Position numbers and translations under genes: made by a program. A DNA stretch of 64,000 nucleotides. Source: Leucocoprinus leucothites. Lineage: Eukaryota; Basidiomycota; Agaricomycetes; Agaricales; Agaricaceae. The DNA lies in contig JAACJO010000003.1 in the NCBI GenBank assembly GCA_013368445.1, forward strand, positions 868,001-932,000. The letters are read 5' to 3'. Positions 62,758 to 64,000 of the stretch are shown here, piece by piece (position 1 is the stretch's first letter; each line of letters opens with the position of its first letter). The notes beneath the pieces are model-generated. The model did not search any database. It was given only the letters and a program-made list of their open reading frames with translations, and was not told the origin of the DNA.

Positions 62758-63436
62758 TATGTAGATATTGATTTCCATCCTTCTGGTTTACTATTTTGCT
62801 TTCTGTAATGACATCAAAAGGTCATCCTAGTAGCACTCTATATGGTGCTTGTTCCATAATGTGAACTTGCAATAATATTGTCACCTCTCTGAAGGTGAAA
62901 GGTACATTTTTTGCAAGTCCACACGTTCGTGTAATCCCTCTGTTGGCACTCTGCATATTAATGCTTAGTGCAGGATCCCAAGTAATCTTAGCTGCAGCAG
63001 CAGTCTTTTTATCCATAGAGATAATTTGTGACCCACTGTCAAGAAGTGCCTCTTCCTTGCAAACCCCGTTTATTAAGGTTGGCACTACTCTTAGTGAGGC
63101 CAGACTGCCTGCTACTTCCTCGAAACCCTCTGACAAGTTCAAGAAAACCTGACAATCTCTCTCTTCTGGCACTAAGGTTTCAAGATACTGCAAGATAGGA
63201 TCTGCAATAGTCCATGCCTCTATTTGCTTTCCGTCTTTGTCTAGTACCTCACCTTGTACCTTAGTAGGTATTTCTAATGAATTAACTTCTACTATTGTGG
63301 GGACTATTTTATTTGAGGTTTCTACTTTATTGAATGCCCCTTTATCCTTGTCACTTGATTCCTCCACTAATACTTGTTTTGCAGAAATGTTCTCCTTAGC
63401 AGCTGCCCTTATTTTAGGTGACACTGCCATGAGTTC
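62758..63436 (-). pseudogene. Gypsy aspartic protease
   Basis: From TGA at 63437-63439: MAVSPKIRAAAKENISAKQV, an acidic/Lys linker, EERDCQVFLNLSEGFEEVAG, then VCKEEALLDSGSQIISMDKK with the DSG active site, and MEQAPYRVLLG followed by TGA at 62822-62824 in place of the Arg of a GRPFD motif. It cuts the gag-pol polyprotein in intact relatives. Ends at the Tc1-c insertion. Confidence 0.8.
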
Positions 63437-64000
63437 TCATAAAGTGAGTTTAATTTCGCTTTCCATAATTCTTTCCACTATTTCTTGTGGATCTACACCA
63501 TCCTCTACTGGTGCCTTGTACTTGTAGTCTGGTGCTTTTGTAGGATATTGTCGCATATAACGTGCTGGCATAGGGGGAACTTCAACCACTGGCACCATAG
63601 AGGGTACCTTTCTATAAGAGAGCTCAGGCAATTTGGTGGTCGAAGTCTGATTATCACCCTGAGTCCCTTTTTCTAATTCTAATTCATTTTCTGATTCTTC
63701 TGAGTTCTTTGCTTTATTGTCCTCAGAAACCTTTTGCCTTCGGAATTGAACCTTTTTCTCAATGGCAGGCTTCTTCCTTGGACCTTCTAGAAACCCGACT
63801 TCTTAGTTGAGCTTTCTCCTTTTCTTGTCTGGGTAAACAACTTAGCTAGCTTTGCTAGCAAGACTTCTATTTCTTCTTCTGACTCAGATGACGAGTTCTC
63901 AATACCTGCTTTCTGTAACAGTGCCTCTAGTTTAGATAATTTATTCTTTAATTGATCTACTTCGTGAGAGGACTTGTTCATGAAGGTTTGTGGTCTCAAC
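63437..64000 (-). pseudogene. Gypsy gag C-terminal part
   Basis: Right-hand end of the window. 63999-63787 encodes a heptad-like segment VDQLKNKLSKLEALLQKAG then SSSESEEEIEVLLAKLAKLF, a likely coiled coil. A frameshift near 63785 leads to a basic stretch (RKKPAIEKKVQFRRQK) and VPPMPARYMRQYPTKAPDYK, VDPQEIVERIMESEIKLTL, then TGA. The gag start lies outside. Coiled-coil and basic parts fit assembly and RNA packaging roles. Confidence 0.7.

Larger units (their letters stand above)
57312..64000 (-). mobile_element. Ty3/gypsy retrotransposon, decayed, runs off the window
   Basis: Minus strand; domain order from the right edge: gag end, protease, RT, RNase H, integrase, C-terminal tail. Interrupted by Tc1-c at 61165-62757. 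Neither LTR is identified: the 5' end lies beyond 64000, and the 3' LTR is not evident left of 57312. At least six stop codons are TGA where Arg (CGA) is expected. Confidence 0.88.

Noticed and set aside
1..64000. tRNA, rRNA, CRISPR or bacterial-type operons
   Set aside because: No cloverleaf, rRNA-like block or regular spacer array was noticed; all repeats are explained by eukaryotic transposable elements.

Overview
The window is about 64 kb of densely nested transposable elements and looks like basidiomycete (probably Agaricomycete) fungal DNA. Evidence: short GT-AG introns of roughly 45-115 nt, a Ty3/gypsy polyprotein of the type found in mushroom-forming fungi, Copia elements, Tad-like non-LTR elements with ORF1 zinc knuckles plus endonuclease/RT/RNase H, and Tc1 and pogo-like DNA transposons. 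I see no rRNA, tRNA, CRISPR array or ordinary housekeeping gene. The one candidate non-transposon gene (52895-57168) is an unrecognised five-exon gene split by a retroelement.

Working names. LINE-A: ORF1 (gag-like, RRM-like core plus three zinc knuckles) of about 2.3 kb with 5' end ATCCCTCCTTGACC and a poly(A) 3' end; no copy here carries EN or RT, and one carries an RNase H remnant. LINE-B: the related element with ORF1 plus APE endonuclease, RT, RNase H and a C-terminal knuckle. Copia-1 is an old, decayed Copia; Copia-2 and Copia-3 are near-identical young ones (302 bp LTRs, TGTCAG...TAACA on the sense strand). Tc1-a, -b and -c are three copies of one Tc1 family (1593 bp where uninterrupted, intact 339-aa DD34E transposase in each).

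Layout. 1-2079: LINE-A 3' end, an internally deleted LINE-A with RNase H, and a Copia gag fragment. 2080-12877: Copia-1 (minus), holding Tc1-a (itself holding a 3.46 kb pogo-like element), a 465 bp MITE and a full LINE-A. 12878-23307: Copia-2 in a 3.44 kb near-perfect inverted duplication with Tc1-b at its centre; the right arm is fused in frame to a LINE-A ORF1, giving a 1243-aa chimeric ORF. 23306-26291: two opposed LINE-A copies. 26292-47577: a minus-strand LINE-B cut 193 bp from its 3' end by a plus-strand LINE-B (17 bp target-site duplications at 26469 and 40537), the latter filled with LINE-A, Copia-3 and more LINE-B. 47578-52548: a decayed LINE-A holding two LINE-B pieces and a solo LTR, each with its own target-site duplication. 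52661-57168: the five-exon gene, split by a full LINE-A. 57312-64000: a decayed Ty3/gypsy (minus) carrying Tc1-c.

How the parts work together: LINE-A seems to lack its own polymerase in every copy here but shares its 5' motif and about 40 nt of 3' tail with LINE-B, so LINE-B (or an unseen autonomous LINE-A) probably mobilises it. Old elements are inactivated largely by CGA to TGA changes, the signature of deamination at CpG; Tc1 and Copia-2/3 look recent. All calls are by eye from sequence; no database search was possible.
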